NCBI RefSeq assembly: GCF_014646195.1
Contig: NZ_BMMZ01000016.1
Coordinates: 1 to 64,000 of the forward strand
Origin: Microlunatus endophyticus
GTDB taxonomy: Bacteria; Actinomycetota; Actinomycetes; Propionibacteriales; Propionibacteriaceae
DNA length: 64,000 bases
Direction: 5' to 3'
The notes beneath the pieces are model-generated. The model was not told the DNA's origin, searched no databases, and worked only from the letters and a program-made list of their open reading frames with translations. The translations under genes were made by a program, and so were the position numbers. Below, piece after piece: positions 7,045-14,374 of this stretch. Position 1 is the first letter of the stretch. Every line of letters starts with the position of its first letter.

Positions 7045-8492
7045 TCACCGCAGGCAGCGGGCGGTGGCGGTCGGCAGGTGGTTGGCTGGCACGCTGGGTG
7101 TGGCATTGCCAGATCTGGCTCGCCGCGTGGCTGGTCCTCGGGATGCTCGCCTGGGCCTCTGACCACAGCATCGTCATCGTGGCCGGAGTGCTCTGTCTCG
7201 GTTTCCTGCCCGGTATCGCGGGTGCGGTGTGGGTCGGGTCGGGGCCGGTCTCGTTTGAGCGGTGGATGGCTGGTCCGTGGCGGCGGTATCGGTGGCGGCG
7301 GTTGATCACTCGCCGCTGGGAGGCGATCTGCCGGGACGCTCGGCTGGCCGAACGACGGATGATCATCCGCCGGAACCTGCACGGCGACCGTTTGACGGTC
7401 GAGTCCTGGCGTTACCCGCGCCTGCAACGAGTCCAGGCCTCCGGGCATGCTGTCGAGTTGGGGATCCGGGCCAGGTCGGGTCAGACGGTGGCCGAGCTGG
7501 AGGCCGGGGTGGAACGGATCGCCTCTATCCTCGATGCAGTCACCGTCCGGTCTTGGCCAGTGTCCTGGTCGATGATCATGGTCGAGTTGATCATGGCCGA
7601 CGTTCTCACCATCCCGGTCGTCGCGGCGATGCCCGACCGGCAGCTGGTCGATAGAGTCCGGCTGGGTCGCTGTCAGTCGGGCCGGGACTGGTGGCTGCCG
7701 ATCACCGGCCGCCACACGTTGTGTGTTGGCTGCTCCGGATCGGGCAAAGGCTCCATCCTGTGGGGCATCTGCGGTGGCCTCGCCCCGGCCGTGCACGCCG
7801 ACACCGTCCGCCTGTGGGGTGTCGATCTGAAAGCTGGCGTCGAGCTGGCGATGGGCCGCAGCCTATTCTCCGCGTTCGCCCGCACCCCAGACGAAGCACG
7901 TCAGCTGCTGGCCGGTCTGGCCGGGATCCTGCGCGAGCGGGGCGAGCTGATGGCCGGAACCGTCCGCCAACACCAACCTCGACCGGGGGACCCGTTGCAC
8001 GTGCTGGTGATCGATGAGCTGGCCGCGCTGACGGCGTACGCACCGGCGGATGCGCGGCGGGATGTGGAACGGCTGCTGGCGTTGATCTTGACCCAGGGCC
8101 GCGCTCTCGGTGTCGTCGTGGTCGCGTTCGTGCAGGACCCGCGCAAAGAGGTCGTCGGCATGCGCGGCCTGTTCACCCAAACCATCGCACTCCGCCTCCG
8201 CTCGCCGGAGGAAACGATCATGGTCCTCGGCGACGGCATGGCCGCCCGGGGCCCCGCGCACCGGATCAGCCCGACCGGCCCGGGCACCGGCTGGCTGGTC
8301 GAGGACACCGGCCAAGTTGACCGAGTCCGCGCCGACTACTGGCCCGACCCACTGATCCGCCAGGTCGCCCACCACTACCCGACCCGCGTCTTATCCGATC
8401 TGCGTTCAGCGGAGCCCGAGGCAGCCGGGTCCAGAGCAGACGAGCCACGACTCCGGCAGCCACGCCAGTCTCGGCAACGGAGGGCTGTCTGA
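7041..8492 (+). CDS. FtsK/SpoIIIE-type DNA translocase, TraSA/TraB-like transfer pump
   Basis: 483 residues. Two adjacent membrane segments lie at about residues 20-70 (IWLAAWLVLGMLAWA, IVIVAGVLCLGFLPGIAGAVW). The FtsK motor domain follows, with Walker A GCSGSGKGS near residue 230 and Walker B LHVLVIDELAALT near 322, then QGRALGVVVVAFVQDPRKE. The GKGS ending in place of GKST is usual in AICE Tra proteins. It forms a hexameric pump moving double-stranded element DNA between hyphae or cells. The C-terminus after the motor is short (about 50 residues, basic) and has no clear winged-helix domain of the sort that reads clt repeats in TraB. The next gene, a multi-HTH protein, could supply that function. 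Confidence 0.9.
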   Translation: MITAGSGRWRSAGGWLARWVWHCQIWLAAWLVLGMLAWASDHSIVIVAGVLCLGFLPGIAGAVWVGSGPVSFERWMAGPWRRYRWRRLITRRWEAICRDARLAERRMIIRRNLHGDRLTVESWRYPRLQRVQASGHAVELGIRARSGQTVAELEAGVERIASILDAVTVRSWPVSWSMIMVELIMADVLTIPVVAAMPDRQLVDRVRLGRCQSGRDWWLPITGRHTLCVGCSGSGKGSILWGICGGLAPAVHADTVRLWGVDLKAGVELAMGRSLFSAFARTPDEARQLLAGLAGILRERGELMAGTVRQHQPRPGDPLHVLVIDELAALTAYAPADARRDVERLLALILTQGRALGVVVVAFVQDPRKEVVGMRGLFTQTIALRLRSPEETIMVLGDGMAARGPAHRISPTGPGTGWLVEDTGQVDRVRADYWPDPLIRQVAHHYPTRVLSDLRSAEPEAAGSRADEPRLRQPRQSRQRRAV

Positions 8493-9277
8493 TGGGACGG
8501 CAGAGACTCCAGACGCTCACCGAACGGGTCGTCGGCAACACAGCGCCGGAGTGGATGGCTGAGCTGGAAAGCATCCTGGGCAAGGACCCGGCCTGGAGCC
8601 TGTCCGACGCGGTCGACTGGTTCGGGCTTAACCGGGACACCATCACGACTTGGCTCCGCGCCTACGGACGCACTGACCTGTTGATCGTGCTCCGCCGCGG
8701 TAAGCATCCCGACGACTGGGCCGTCCTGGCCCAACAAGCACTCCGCGAGACGCCGAGACCGACACTGGACCGGTTCGCGGCCCGCTACGGCTGCGCACCC
8801 GGCTCGATCCGGGTCGCCCTCCGGCGCGCTGGACGGGCCGACCTGACCGAGCAGTTCAGACCGCAGTCCCGATCACAACGTGCGCGGTCGCAGGCCCGGC
8901 TGTCCAGGTGGGTGCGGCTGGTCGAGGTCGAGCTGGCAGACGGTGACCAGACCGACGACCAGGGATCGGTAGTGGATAGGCCGTCGCTGCACGGGTTCGC
9001 GCGCGGCCACGGGTCCGGTGGGAACACAGTCAGGCGGTCGTTGATCAATGCGGGCCGTAGCGATCTGCTTGATCGCTTCAAATCAGTCCGCCGCTGCTCG
9101 CAATGGGCCGAGGTGGTCGAACACGCCTTCCGTGAGGATCCAGGGCTGACCGTTGCAGGGGTTGCCCGACAGCAGCATGTGACCAAACAAGCCATCCGGG
9201 CGGCGTTAATCAGGAGCGGCCGACACGACCTGATCGACATATCCCGCGGCCGGTCAAGGAGTCGCTGCGATGGCTAG
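8492..9277 (+). CDS. Protein with four tandem helix-turn-helix-like repeats
   Basis: 261 residues, starting at ATG 8492 within the Tra stop (TGATG). Four related units of about 47-57 residues can be aligned by eye at about 21-67, 76-122, 140-196 and 205-249. Each has a helix beginning W-(A/M/V), then a turn-helix segment, then a shared ending: LRAYGRTDLL, LRRAGRADL, LINAGRSDLLDRF and LIRSGRHDLIDI. The second helices (GLNRDTITTWL, GCAPGSIRVAL, GSGGNTVRRSL, HVTKQAIRAAL) look like recognition helices. The protein is highly basic at its end. I know no named family for this arrangement. Its place between the pump and the WhiB-like gene suggests binding to a repeated DNA site in the element. Confidence 0.8.
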   Translation: MGRQRLQTLTERVVGNTAPEWMAELESILGKDPAWSLSDAVDWFGLNRDTITTWLRAYGRTDLLIVLRRGKHPDDWAVLAQQALRETPRPTLDRFAARYGCAPGSIRVALRRAGRADLTEQFRPQSRSQRARSQARLSRWVRLVEVELADGDQTDDQGSVVDRPSLHGFARGHGSGGNTVRRSLINAGRSDLLDRFKSVRRCSQWAEVVEHAFREDPGLTVAGVARQQHVTKQAIRAALIRSGRHDLIDISRGRSRSRCDG

Positions 9278-9554
9278 GAGGGATTGGGAGACGGTCGGCT
9301 ACCAGTGGATGGGCCAGGCCGCTTGCGTCGAACACCCGTCACTGCCGTGGATCGGGCCGGACCATGATGATTGGGACCACTGGGCTGATCCGATCACCGA
9401 CGTGGCCCGGATGCGGCAGATCTGCGATGACTGTCCGGTCCGGGCCGCCTGCGAGACCTACGTGACCCAGGCTGACGTGACGGCGGGGTTTTGGGCCGGC
9501 CGCTGGCGCCGGGACCGGCGCAGCATGCCGCACACGGGGCGCCGGGCGGCCTGA
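9270..9554 (+). CDS. WhiB-like iron-sulfur protein carried by the element
   Basis: 94 residues. The four cysteines Cys19, Cys52, Cys55 and Cys61 give the C-x32-C-x2-C-x5-C pattern of a [4Fe-4S] cluster ligand set. GFWAGR near residue 73 corresponds to the G(V/I)WGG turn, in an altered form. A basic tail follows. It overlaps the preceding gene by eight bases. WhiB-like proteins act with sigma factors, and copies on phages and mobile elements are thought to influence host or element gene expression. Here it is embedded in the replication-transfer operon. Confidence 0.88.
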   Translation: MARRDWETVGYQWMGQAACVEHPSLPWIGPDHDDWDHWADPITDVARMRQICDDCPVRAACETYVTQADVTAGFWAGRWRRDRRSMPHTGRRAA

Positions 9555-9556
9555 TC

Positions 9557-11098
9557 ATGACGGACACGGTGACGGCTCTCAGGTCGGGTTTTCCCGGCTT
9601 CGGCGAGGACGTGCCGCTGGACCTGTCCACCGTCACAGCTGGTGCAGAGCAGGCGATCATCGCTCGCCTGGTCGACCATACCTTCGATGCGTTCGCTGAG
9701 ACCGCCGCCGCGGTCGGCAACTGCTCCCACCCGGTCCGGCTCGTCGGCCACACCGACACCATCGACCCGCAGACCGGCGAAATACTGTCGTCGTTCTCCT
9801 CGGCCGACACCCCGCTCGGCGTCTTGTATCGGCCGTGCGGGAACCGGCGCGCTGACGTCTGCCCGGCCTGCTCGCGGGTCTACGCCCGAGACACCTTCGC
9901 CATGATCAAAGCCGGACTCTCGGGCGGCAAGACCATCCCCGCCACGGTGGCGGAGAATCCGTTGCTGTTCGTCACCCTGACCGCTCCGTCGTTCGGACCG
10001 GTCCACGGGCCACGAGCCAAGAACGGGCAAAAGGCCGGCGGCCGCTGCCGACCCCGCGACAGGACCCGGCTCTGTCCCCACGGCAGGCCGGTCGGCTGCA
10101 TGACCGTCCACGGGAAACACGATCCGCACAACGGCGCGCCACTCTGCCCGGATTGCTACCAGTGGGAATCCGCGATCATCTGGCAATGGTGGGCACCCGA
10201 ACTCTGGCGGCGCACCACCACCGCCATCCGCCGAAGCATCGGCGTCCGGCTTGGCCTGGCCGAACACCAGCTGCGCCAGATCTGCCGGGTTGAGTTCGCC
10301 AAAGTCGCCGAATACCAAGACCGCGGCCAGGTCCACTTCCATGCGCTCATACGGCTCGATGGCCCGGACGGACCCGGATCCCCTGCACCCCTGGACGGCC
10401 AACAACTCGCGGAGAGCGTACGTGGAGCGGCGGTCGGGATGATCATGGAAGCACCCGCCGTCGATGATCGCGACCAGATGCGGATCATCACCTGGGGTCG
10501 TCAGCTGGACGTAAGGATGGTCCGCGACGGCAACCGAACCGACGACCCGGACGGACCACTCACCCCCGAACAAGTCGCCGGATACCTGGCGAAATACGCG
10601 ACCAAGGACGCCAACAGCATCCGCCCCACCACCCGACCGCCGGCACACCTGGCTCGGCTGGAAACGACTGCTCGTGATCTTGGACGCCGAGCGGCCCGCG
10701 CGGATTTGGCGTCGCCGTATCGGCTGTTAGGCAAGTGGGCGCACATGCTCGGATTCCGCGGCCATTTCTCGACCAAATCCCGCCGGTATTCGATCACCTT
10801 CGGACGCCTCCGGCGCGCGCGGCACCGCTACCAGCAGCTGGTCGCCCACGCGGCCCGCGGCGGGGAGCCGGTCGACCCTGGGCGGCTCGCGGACCAGCTC
10901 CTGGCCGACGACACCGAAACCACGTTGATCACCGGCTCCTGGCACTACCAAGGCACCGGCTGGACTAACCCCGGCGACGAAGCACTCGCCACCGCCGCAG
11001 CAGCCCGAGCACGGGAGTACGCCGTATGGAAGGCATCCAAGTTTAACAAACTCCAAGATCAACAATCCATGATCAAGTTTGGCGAGGCAAAGGAGTAG
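9557..11098 (+). CDS. repSA: RepSA-like rolling-circle replication initiator
   Basis: 513 residues from ATG 9557, two bases after the WhiB-like stop (TGATCATG). Near residue 95 is a cysteine-rich segment (YRPCGNRRADVCPACSRVY), probably zinc-binding. LLFVTLTAPSFGPVHG is motif 1, GQVHFHALIRLDG near residue 258 is the His-hydrophobic-His motif of HUH endonucleases, and GYLAKYATKDA near 341 carries the candidate nicking tyrosine. A second cysteine/histidine cluster (CPHGRPVGCMTVHGKH, LCPDCY) lies between. It would nick the element origin after excision to start rolling-circle replication. The length and motif order match the AICE RepSA family. Confidence 0.9.
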   Translation: MTDTVTALRSGFPGFGEDVPLDLSTVTAGAEQAIIARLVDHTFDAFAETAAAVGNCSHPVRLVGHTDTIDPQTGEILSSFSSADTPLGVLYRPCGNRRADVCPACSRVYARDTFAMIKAGLSGGKTIPATVAENPLLFVTLTAPSFGPVHGPRAKNGQKAGGRCRPRDRTRLCPHGRPVGCMTVHGKHDPHNGAPLCPDCYQWESAIIWQWWAPELWRRTTTAIRRSIGVRLGLAEHQLRQICRVEFAKVAEYQDRGQVHFHALIRLDGPDGPGSPAPLDGQQLAESVRGAAVGMIMEAPAVDDRDQMRIITWGRQLDVRMVRDGNRTDDPDGPLTPEQVAGYLAKYATKDANSIRPTTRPPAHLARLETTARDLGRRAARADLASPYRLLGKWAHMLGFRGHFSTKSRRYSITFGRLRRARHRYQQLVAHAARGGEPVDPGRLADQLLADDTETTLITGSWHYQGTGWTNPGDEALATAAAARAREYAVWKASKFNKLQDQQSMIKFGEAKE

Positions 11099-11103
11099 GT
11101 GCG

Positions 11104-11304
11104 ATGAATGATCAAGAGCACGCGCCGACGGTGATACCGCCGGTGGTCTACAGCGTCAATGAGGCGGCCGAGGCATTGCGCCTGAGTCGGGAACTGTTGT
11201 ACGAGCTGATCCGATCTGGGCAGCTGCGTTCGATCAAGGTCGGGCGTCGTCGGTTGGTTCCCGTTTCGGCGGTGACGGAATTCGTGGAGGGCGGTGCGGC
11301 ATGA
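11104..11304 (+). CDS. xis: Excisionase (MerR-type helix-turn-helix, Xis)
   Basis: 66 residues. The sequence YSVNEAAEALRLSRELLYEL followed by IRSGQLRSIKVGRRRLVP is the compact winged-helix domain of AICE excisionases. It overlaps the integrase start by four bases (ATGA), the usual xis-int coupling. Xis bends DNA at the attachment sites and shifts the integrase toward excision. Confidence 0.9.
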   Translation: MNDQEHAPTVIPPVVYSVNEAAEALRLSRELLYELIRSGQLRSIKVGRRRLVPVSAVTEFVEGGAA

Positions 11305-12473
11305 CTGCGAGCGGACGCCGGCCGCCTGGTGACGGCGGTGTCTACTGGGATGCTAAACGGGAGCGATTCATCGCTGAGAGGACGGTCGGCTATGACGCGA
11401 GGGGCAAGCGGATCAAACGGCACGCCTCTGGCAAGAGTGAGACGGCCGCGCTGCGGGCCTTGGCCAGGCGGGTGAAGGATTACGACGCTGGCCTGGTCGT
11501 TGGATCGGAGCGCGTCACCGTTCGTCAGGCCGTGGAGGACTGGCTCGACTACGGGCAGGCCGGGCCGGACCCGAACACTCGGCAGAAGAATCGCGACCTG
11601 TGCGATAAGCACGTGATCCCGGCGCTGGGTGGCCGGCGGCTGCGGGACCTGCGGGCCGAGGAGGTGGACAGGTGGCTGCGGTCGCTTACGGAGGATCTTG
11701 CGACTCGGAGCATTCGGGACGTTCGGTGGTGTCTGAGCCGATCGGTCGGCCGGGCGATGGCTCGGGGGTATGTCGAGCGGAACGTTGTGGAGTTGTGTGT
11801 CGCTCCGCGGGGTAAGGCTGGCCGTCCATCGAAGGCGTTGACGCTCGATCAGGCGCGCGATGTGCTCACGCACACTAAGAAGGACTCGCTCTACTGCTAC
11901 ATCGTCATGTCGCTGCTGACTGGCGCTCGGACTGAGGAGTTGCGCGCGCTGCGGTGGGAGAACGTGCATCTGGCGTCCGACCCGAAGGCGGTTCCGCCGG
12001 TTGTGCCGTATGTCGAGGTGTGGCGGTCGGTGCGCTCGACGGGCGACACAAAGACGCGGAAGTCTCGCCGGACGCTAGCATTGCCCGTCCTGGTGGTCGA
12101 GGAGCTGGTGAAGCATCGGGCTCGGCAGGCGCAGATTCGGCTTCGTGCCGAGTTCTGGCGGGACGATGATCTGGTGTTCCCGACGCAGGTTGGCACGCAG
12201 ATGGATGCGGCGAACGTCCGGCGGGACTTCCGGCGGGCGCTGAAGTCAGTTCCGAACATCGACCCTGACGATTGGACGCCGCGGGAGATGCGGCATTCCT
12301 TCGTCTCGTTGCTTTCGGAGTCTGGGATACCGCTCGAAGAGATTTCGCGCCTGGTGGGACACAAGGGGACTGAGGTCACCGAGCTCGTGTACCGGAAGCA
12401 GTTGCGGCCCGTGATTGAGACTGGCGCGCAGGTCATGGACGTAATCTTCAAGGCCCAAGCTGACAAGGGATGA
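11301..12473 (+). CDS. int: Tyrosine site-specific integrase
   Basis: 390 residues. An N-terminal AP2-like arm-binding region (VYWDAKRERFIAERTVGYD) and a core-binding SAM-like domain (residues ~75-165) precede the catalytic domain. Catalytic residues are visible: Arg in LLTGARTEELRALRW, the H-x-x-R box as EMRHSFVSLL, GH in RLVGHKGT, and the nucleophile Tyr in TELVYRKQLRPVI. It ends 113 bp from the attachment core in tRNA-Pro, the typical arrangement for integrases that use the 3' half of a tRNA gene. Confidence 0.95.
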   Translation: MTASGRRPPGDGGVYWDAKRERFIAERTVGYDARGKRIKRHASGKSETAALRALARRVKDYDAGLVVGSERVTVRQAVEDWLDYGQAGPDPNTRQKNRDLCDKHVIPALGGRRLRDLRAEEVDRWLRSLTEDLATRSIRDVRWCLSRSVGRAMARGYVERNVVELCVAPRGKAGRPSKALTLDQARDVLTHTKKDSLYCYIVMSLLTGARTEELRALRWENVHLASDPKAVPPVVPYVEVWRSVRSTGDTKTRKSRRTLALPVLVVEELVKHRARQAQIRLRAEFWRDDDLVFPTQVGTQMDAANVRRDFRRALKSVPNIDPDDWTPREMRHSFVSLLSESGIPLEEISRLVGHKGTEVTELVYRKQLRPVIETGAQVMDVIFKAQADKG

Positions 12474-12481
12474 CGGCATGG

Positions 12482-12502
12482 ATTGTCCCGCAGTTTGTCC
12501 CT
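12482..12502. promoter_or_regulatory. Candidate integrase arm-type sites at the right end
   Basis: TTGTCCCGCA (12483-12492) and CAGTTTGTCCC (12491-12501) overlap here, and the same words occur at 545-558 inside the left end. Pairing with the left copy suggests Int or Xis binding sites. Confidence 0.4.
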
Positions 12503-12585
12503 CTGAGGCCCAATCCGGGCTGGACGCCGACGACGCCGGTCGTGAGTGGCTCGGCGTTGAGCCTGGTCAGGCGGTGGTTCTTGAA

Positions 12586-12660
<75 letters not shown>

Positions 12661-12687
12661 GTGGCCCCGAAGAACAGGGCCTCCGAG

Positions 12688-12693
12688 AGTGTA
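12688..12693 (-). promoter_or_regulatory. Candidate -10 box of tRNA-Pro
   Basis: TACACT on the minus strand lies 28 bp upstream of the tRNA 5' end, a suitable distance for a promoter. No convincing -35 box is visible. Confidence 0.4.
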
Positions 12694-12889
12694 GCCCACT
12701 CGGACCGGAGTCTTCGAATCGGTAACCAGATCCGATCACTGCCGCCGGGTCGAGCCGCGCTTCAGTTCGTTCCGTCCTCGCCTCACGACCATGCCCTCGC
12801 TTCCGTTGCCCACGAAGCGCGCGCAGGTTGGGGAAGCGAGCCGTTTGTGGCGGGAAGGACGGGAAGCGAGGATGCCGGGGTGTCCGGGC

Positions 12890-13825
12890 TCAGCGAGCGA
12901 CGAGCGTCATCAGGGTCGCCTCGGGACGGCAGGCGAAGCGGACGGGGGCGTACGGGGAGGTGCCCAGGCCGGCGGACACGTGCAGGAAGGACCGCTTGCC
13001 GTCGTAGCGGTAGGTCGACAATCCCTTGGCCTGGCGTGGATCGAGGTCGCAGTTGGAGACCAGCGCGCCGTAGCCGGGCAGACAGACCTGGCCGCCGTGG
13101 GTGTGTCCCGCGACGATCAGGCCCAGGCCGTCGGCGGTCATCGCGTCCAGCACCCTGCGGTACGGCGCATGGGTGACGCCGATCGCGACCCCGGTGTCCG
13201 GAGCCGCAGGCCCGGCGACCTGGGAGTAGCGGTCGAGGTTGAGGTGGGCATCGTTGGTCCCGCGGAATTCGATCTCGGTGCCGGCGATCGTCAGCCGGGT
13301 CCTGGCCTCGGTCAGATCGACCCAGCCGGAGTCGAGATAGACCTGACGCAGATCCTCCCAGGGCAGATCGGGCTCCCGTGGCTGCGGCTGATGACCGCGG
13401 TCGGTGAGGTAACGGAGCGGATTCTTCGGCCGCGGGGCGTGGTAGTCGTTCGATCCCCAGACGAACACTCCCGGCACGTCCAGTAACCGGCCCAGGCAGG
13501 CGGCGACGTACGGCACCGCCTCGGGATGGGCGAGGTTGTCGCCGGTGTTGATCACCAGATCCGGTTCCAGCCCGGCCAACCGGGAGACCCAGCGCTGTTT
13601 GGCCTGCTGGTACGGGGTCAGGTGCAGGTCGGAGATGTGCAGCACTCGGACTGGCTGCGCGCCGGCGGGAAGCACCGGGATCCGGACCCGGCGCAGGGTG
13701 AAGGCCCGTACTTCGTACAGGCTGGCGTAGGCGAGCGTTGCGGTGCCGATCGCGGCGACCGTCCCGGCTGTGCCGGCAGCTCGGCGCAGCGCCGTACGGG
13801 GACGAGCGGGGGAGCGGTCTGGCAT
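12890..13825 (-). CDS. Membrane-anchored metallophosphoesterase
   Basis: 311 residues. An N-terminal hydrophobic stretch (residues ~15-35) suggests a signal anchor. The calcineurin-type metal ligands are present in order: HISDLHL, NTGDNL, WGSNDYH and VAGHTHGGQ. The H of GHTH and the D of SDLH are intact, so a two-metal active site is expected. Homologues lie next to ponA-type PBP genes in many Actinobacteria (Rv3683 in M. tuberculosis), as here. The physiological substrate is unknown; lipid or nucleotide phosphoesters are possible. Confidence 0.9.
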   Translation of the reverse strand: MPDRSPARPRTALRRAAGTAGTVAAIGTATLAYASLYEVRAFTLRRVRIPVLPAGAQPVRVLHISDLHLTPYQQAKQRWVSRLAGLEPDLVINTGDNLAHPEAVPYVAACLGRLLDVPGVFVWGSNDYHAPRPKNPLRYLTDRGHQPQPREPDLPWEDLRQVYLDSGWVDLTEARTRLTIAGTEIEFRGTNDAHLNLDRYSQVAGPAAPDTGVAIGVTHAPYRRVLDAMTADGLGLIVAGHTHGGQVCLPGYGALVSNCDLDPRQAKGLSTYRYDGKRSFLHVSAGLGTSPYAPVRFACRPEATLMTLVAR

Positions 13826-13889
13826 GGCGAAAGGGTACCGGAGCAGAACTCATGCGACGGCACGCCGACGCCGGTGTCAGACTTGGCGC

Positions 13890-14360
13890 ATGGCCACCGA
13901 CACCGAACTCCTCACCCGGCTCCGCTCTGATCTGACCACGGCGCTCAAGGCCAGGGACCAGCTGCGCGCCAACACCATTCGCGGGGTGTTGACGGCGGTC
14001 AGCCGCGCGGAAACCTCGGGCAGCGAGGCCACCTCGCTGTCCGACGACCAGGTACGGGACGTGATCATCAGCGAGGCCAAGAAGCGCCGGGAGTCCTCCC
14101 AGGCCTACCGGGATGCGAACCGGCCGGAGCTGGCCGACAAGGAGGACGCCGAGGGCGAGGTGCTCGCGGAGTATCTGCCGTCGGCGCTGTCGGCCGAGGA
14201 GTTGTCGACGATCATCGCCGAGGCGATCAGCTCGACCGGCGCCGCCGAACTCGGCATGCGCGGCATGGGCAAGGTGATGGGCGTCGTGACGCCGCAGACC
14301 AAGGGCCGTGCCGACGGCAAGGCGGTGGCCGACGAGGTCAAGCGCCAGTTGAGCGCCTGA
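13890..14360 (+). CDS. GatB/YqeY domain protein
   Basis: 156 residues from ATG 13890. The sequence (LLTRLRSDLTTALKARDQLR ... AKKRRESSQAYRDANRPELA ... YLPSALSAEEL ... GMRGMGKVMGVVTPQTKGRA) matches the stand-alone YqeY family, which resembles the tail domain of the GatB amidotransferase subunit. It is thought to interact with tRNA or aminoacyl-tRNA amidation, but its function is not settled. It is divergent from the metallophosphoesterase and converges on the PBP gene with only 14 bp between stops. Confidence 0.92.
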   Translation: MATDTELLTRLRSDLTTALKARDQLRANTIRGVLTAVSRAETSGSEATSLSDDQVRDVIISEAKKRRESSQAYRDANRPELADKEDAEGEVLAEYLPSALSAEELSTIIAEAISSTGAAELGMRGMGKVMGVVTPQTKGRADGKAVADEVKRQLSA

Positions 14361-14374
14361 ACTGGGCCGTCGGG

